Source: a virus
Strand: one strand, 5' to 3'
IMG/VR virus record: IMGVR_UViG_3300049737_000387
Location: 1-22,082 of that record
DNA: 22,082 bases
Each line of letters starts with the position of its first letter. The stretch's first letter is position 1. Positions 20,901 to 22,082 of the stretch are shown here, piece after piece. A program made the position numbers and the translations under genes. The notes below the pieces were generated by a model, which was not told where the DNA came from, searched no databases, and saw nothing but the letters and a program-made list of their open reading frames with translations.

Positions 20901-22082
20901 GTAATCTTAGAAATATTGCTATTAAGATCTGGTGTATTACCAATCCAAATGTTGCTATGCAGAGATTTATTACCAACATAAACATATTGATCTTGTGTTG
21001 TGGTGTTGAGTAGATTTAAAGTTTTTACAGAATTACCAACGTTAAGTGTGCCAGTAAAAGCAGTATCAGTGACTAGATTAAATGTACCACTTGTCTGAGA
21101 TGTTCTGATCTCAGCAGTTGTACCGTCGTTGCCATTGACTTCAATGTCATGCTCAAAACGAGCATCATCAGTAAATCTAGATGTACCATCAACAACCAGT
21201 GCTCTGTCTAGTTCAGCATTAGTTACATTAATACCAACACGACCATTATTTGTAGTTGCAACTCTAAGTGTTGCTTCATTTGCTGGTGTTGCACTGTCGC
21301 CACCAACTAGAAGTGCATAATCAGAAGTTGTTTCAGTTCTATTAGCGAACGCAGGATTACTTAGATAATCAGAAATTATCTTACCACTGATAAATGCATT
21401 ACCAACAACATCAAGGTTTGCACGAGGAGAAGTATCAACATCAACAAATGCAGTCATATATGCATCATGTGCAGATCTTGCGACTGTGTTAATACCAAGT
21501 TTGTATTGACCAATGTCACTGGTATCAGTTCTAATTGTTTCAGAACCAATAACTCCAAATTCTTTCCAAGAAGAATTAGAGAACTCTAATCTTACATCAT
21601 TTCCAAGTGCTACCTCACTAGACCAAAGTCTTGGATTGTCATTTGCAACGTTAGATCTGTTTTCAATAATAGCAATTTGACAAGTATTAGCACTGGCAGT
21701 AAATCCATTACCAATGATTTGCCAGAGACCATTAAATCCAGGGTCACTATAGTTAGAAATTCTGATCTGGGATCCGCTGGTAACACCAACTTGATCATTA
21801 GATAAGTTGTTACCCCAAGTAATGGTGATAACAGTGCTTCCATTCATCTGGAAGTTAAGGAGATTTGCATTAACAACTCGCGCAAAGAAGTTTGCGTAAA
21901 TCCATCCAAGAGACCCAGTACCACCAACTTCAGATCCTTTGAGAAGAATATCTCCAGATAATGGAACTTCAGACCCGTACAATACATTTTGGGTAGTATT
22001 AATTGCAGTTCCAAGACCTGTGCTATACACTGGACTTTGATTAGGTGTAATATTTGACCCAATGCTTCCAACTACATGATTT
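17981..22082 (-). CDS. Giant tail-fibre-like virion structural protein, 5' end outside window (partial)
   Basis: At least 1366 residues are encoded here and the frame is open to the right edge. The first possible start, a GTG at 22030, is not credible because 17 sense codons lie upstream of it (ending NQSPV). The protein is rich in Gly, Thr, Asn and Ser, with short alternating hydrophobic segments such as RALVVDGTSRF, GVGQYWGSTGIAHTKTS and LHIDNLGGAGVNGTEGPRD. This is the look of a trimeric beta-structured phage fibre. It has no tail-collar signature, membrane segment or enzyme motif. It ends in GWWLTEL, and six bases later the first of three collar genes starts, so it belongs to the same late structural block. 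Large fibres of this type are usual in marine T4-like cyanophages. The role as a distal fibre or baseplate-attached adhesin is inferred from composition and position; receptor specificity cannot be told. Confidence 0.75.
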   Translation of the reverse strand, partial: NHVVGSIGSNITPNQSPVYSTGLGTAINTTQNVLYGSEVPLSGDILLKGSEVGGTGSLGWIYANFFARVVNANLLNFQMNGSTVITITWGNNLSNDQVGVTSGSQIRISNYSDPGFNGLWQIIGNGFTASANTCQIAIIENRSNVANDNPRLWSSEVALGNDVRLEFSNSSWKEFGVIGSETIRTDTSDIGQYKLGINTVARSAHDAYMTAFVDVDTSPRANLDVVGNAFISGKIISDYLSNPAFANRTETTSDYALLVGGDSATPANEATLRVATTNNGRVGINVTNAELDRALVVDGTSRFTDDARFEHDIEVNGNDGTTAEIRTSQTSGTFNLVTDTAFTGTLNVGNSVKTLNLLNTTTQDQYVYVGNKSLHSNIWIGNTPDLNSNISKITIGGAYNNNESLSFTQIDTKALKVSGDIQLGTRRGLDDTVKLSSTAGTVEFFSGNSSTSKLDFATNASDITVGGQGGSTRIRNNLIVDSTARFNSDMTLCGGFASYSFTADRGQIGSSKITHTSGILGNNLFKSNVDLITVARVAVSDARYNAVDTSGSGDWGGTVFQNEITTIGGTPNVEPQVLSALSGNQYYLPIKNKPVDAEDAQYFTENDILLVDTAITGNKHPEFVKIVSLPRINVAPYYLIVERLPFGTFTEIRSDHNDTAAIYKCTVQFESTWITTNLDNSGTEEDIYLAQFGGDISIGDYVIISRDDGTPSGDGVDDTGEIFKVKTLLDQVAKSFRVKNGCDTSTESTVFEINSVTGNVFIDSNKTTINGTLSLNGVCGDSTGAYPSPDPSLDNHLTISNTSGPVWDVNMCNGDMTVGSVRGTTFGVGQYWGSTGIAHTKTSVVHSYRFRKETLNPQDGPISAVSVGFTTDDWNIPIDDLTGFSKGDLVLIYSGSTQGEIILVTDDPYISGTQAYLPTIYNAEYPASTYPIGGRGAEGSGKQNWTAGAVVVKLSKYTFTTTLDEDIAVAASRTAVEAPNLNADKIRVKLVDSRLIANKLDTDHFFRIVSGNTLDTNRKNTDQEWFWADSIDGQVSSYGVRLAKSIQTTAQATTGDFTAYFGGGTTTINDAVEIYSGEFRMYGSDKETLVMSIANDDDHPNDGSVLDPKTGFGGLYLDGQATFDGLLQLRAKDCESTGICTTEVTFRANHLTGNLEMGEQLYIKGKVVATDAGDSGTAILHIDNLGGAGVNGTEGPRDFKIYQDCSIDAFGISRYFTRNGGRRYTYVEQSLTGVGQTQAAPLQPNNNYLLNNPAGTNMVLYLPDYAETGDMIRFVEVSGNLTYNTNLVLRALKVNNQAVAMQGDITGSKIDAGSGTLASAWDSGELIVQTRNASFGLVYVGTSDAAGDPNASSIPANLRGWWLTEL

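Noticed and set aside
22028-22030. GTG start for a 1349-aa fibre protein
   Set aside because: The frame is open upstream to the window edge and there is no ribosome site, so the gene is truncated by the window.
1-22082. tRNA genes, integrase or attachment sites, photosynthesis genes
   Set aside because: Reading both strands showed no cloverleaf, recombinase motif or recognisable host metabolic gene apart from the oxygenases.

Overview
The window looks like part of the genome of a T4-like marine cyanophage (a myovirus of Synechococcus or Prochlorococcus), or a close marine relative. The reasons are an AT-rich, tightly packed, one-directional gene array with every supported gene on the minus strand. 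Many stop and start codons overlap (ATGA, TAATG). A block of very large tail-fibre and tail-collar proteins is followed by strings of tiny unknown genes. There is also an unusual number of 2-oxoglutarate/Fe(II) oxygenase and cupin genes, which is typical of marine T4-like phages. No host photosynthesis gene, DNA replication gene, tRNA, CRISPR array or insertion sequence was seen. Identification rests on pattern recognition without database searches.

Reading in the direction of transcription (high to low coordinates), positions 22082-10214 form a late structural block. It starts with the 3' part of a giant fibre-like protein that runs off the right edge. Three consecutive proteins with tail-collar domains follow (547, 475 and 1254 aa; the last carries a glycine-rich adhesin-like region of almost 400 residues). 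A 298-aa protein with a tail-assembly-chaperone-like motif and a 114-aa unknown close the block. These genes are adjacent or overlap, and the only internal promoter candidate is one late-like motif before the 298-aa gene.

At about 9.85 kb the style changes. From there to the left edge the genes are short, and host-type (sigma-70-like) promoters recur. There are good TTGACA-17-TAtAnT matches near 9.86, 8.92 and 5.42 kb, and TATAAT or TATACT boxes near 7.40, 6.52, 5.91 and 3.03 kb. This suggests early or middle genes read by host RNA polymerase. They include a prolyl-4-hydroxylase-like oxygenase, a protein with a possible PD-(D/E)XK nuclease motif, about twenty small unknown proteins, an exported HExxH metallopeptidase-like protein and an AbrB/MazE-like protein.

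The left end (2487-277) is a translationally coupled four-gene run of oxygenase or cupin proteins: two diverged paralogues with an HxH...H...R pattern, a JmjC-like cupin between them, and a classical HxD...H...R oxygenase. A conserved-looking 79-aa gene and the start of another gene at the edge follow. Nine genes or gene starts not obvious from a long-ORF scan were read directly: 56-1, 3085-3041, 3005-2850, 2850-2707, 4642-4508, 6086-5925, 6232-6086, 6335-6201 and 6493-6335, with two more at 6689-6525 and 6847-6686. Several start sites were moved to fit overlaps, promoters or paralogue alignment.
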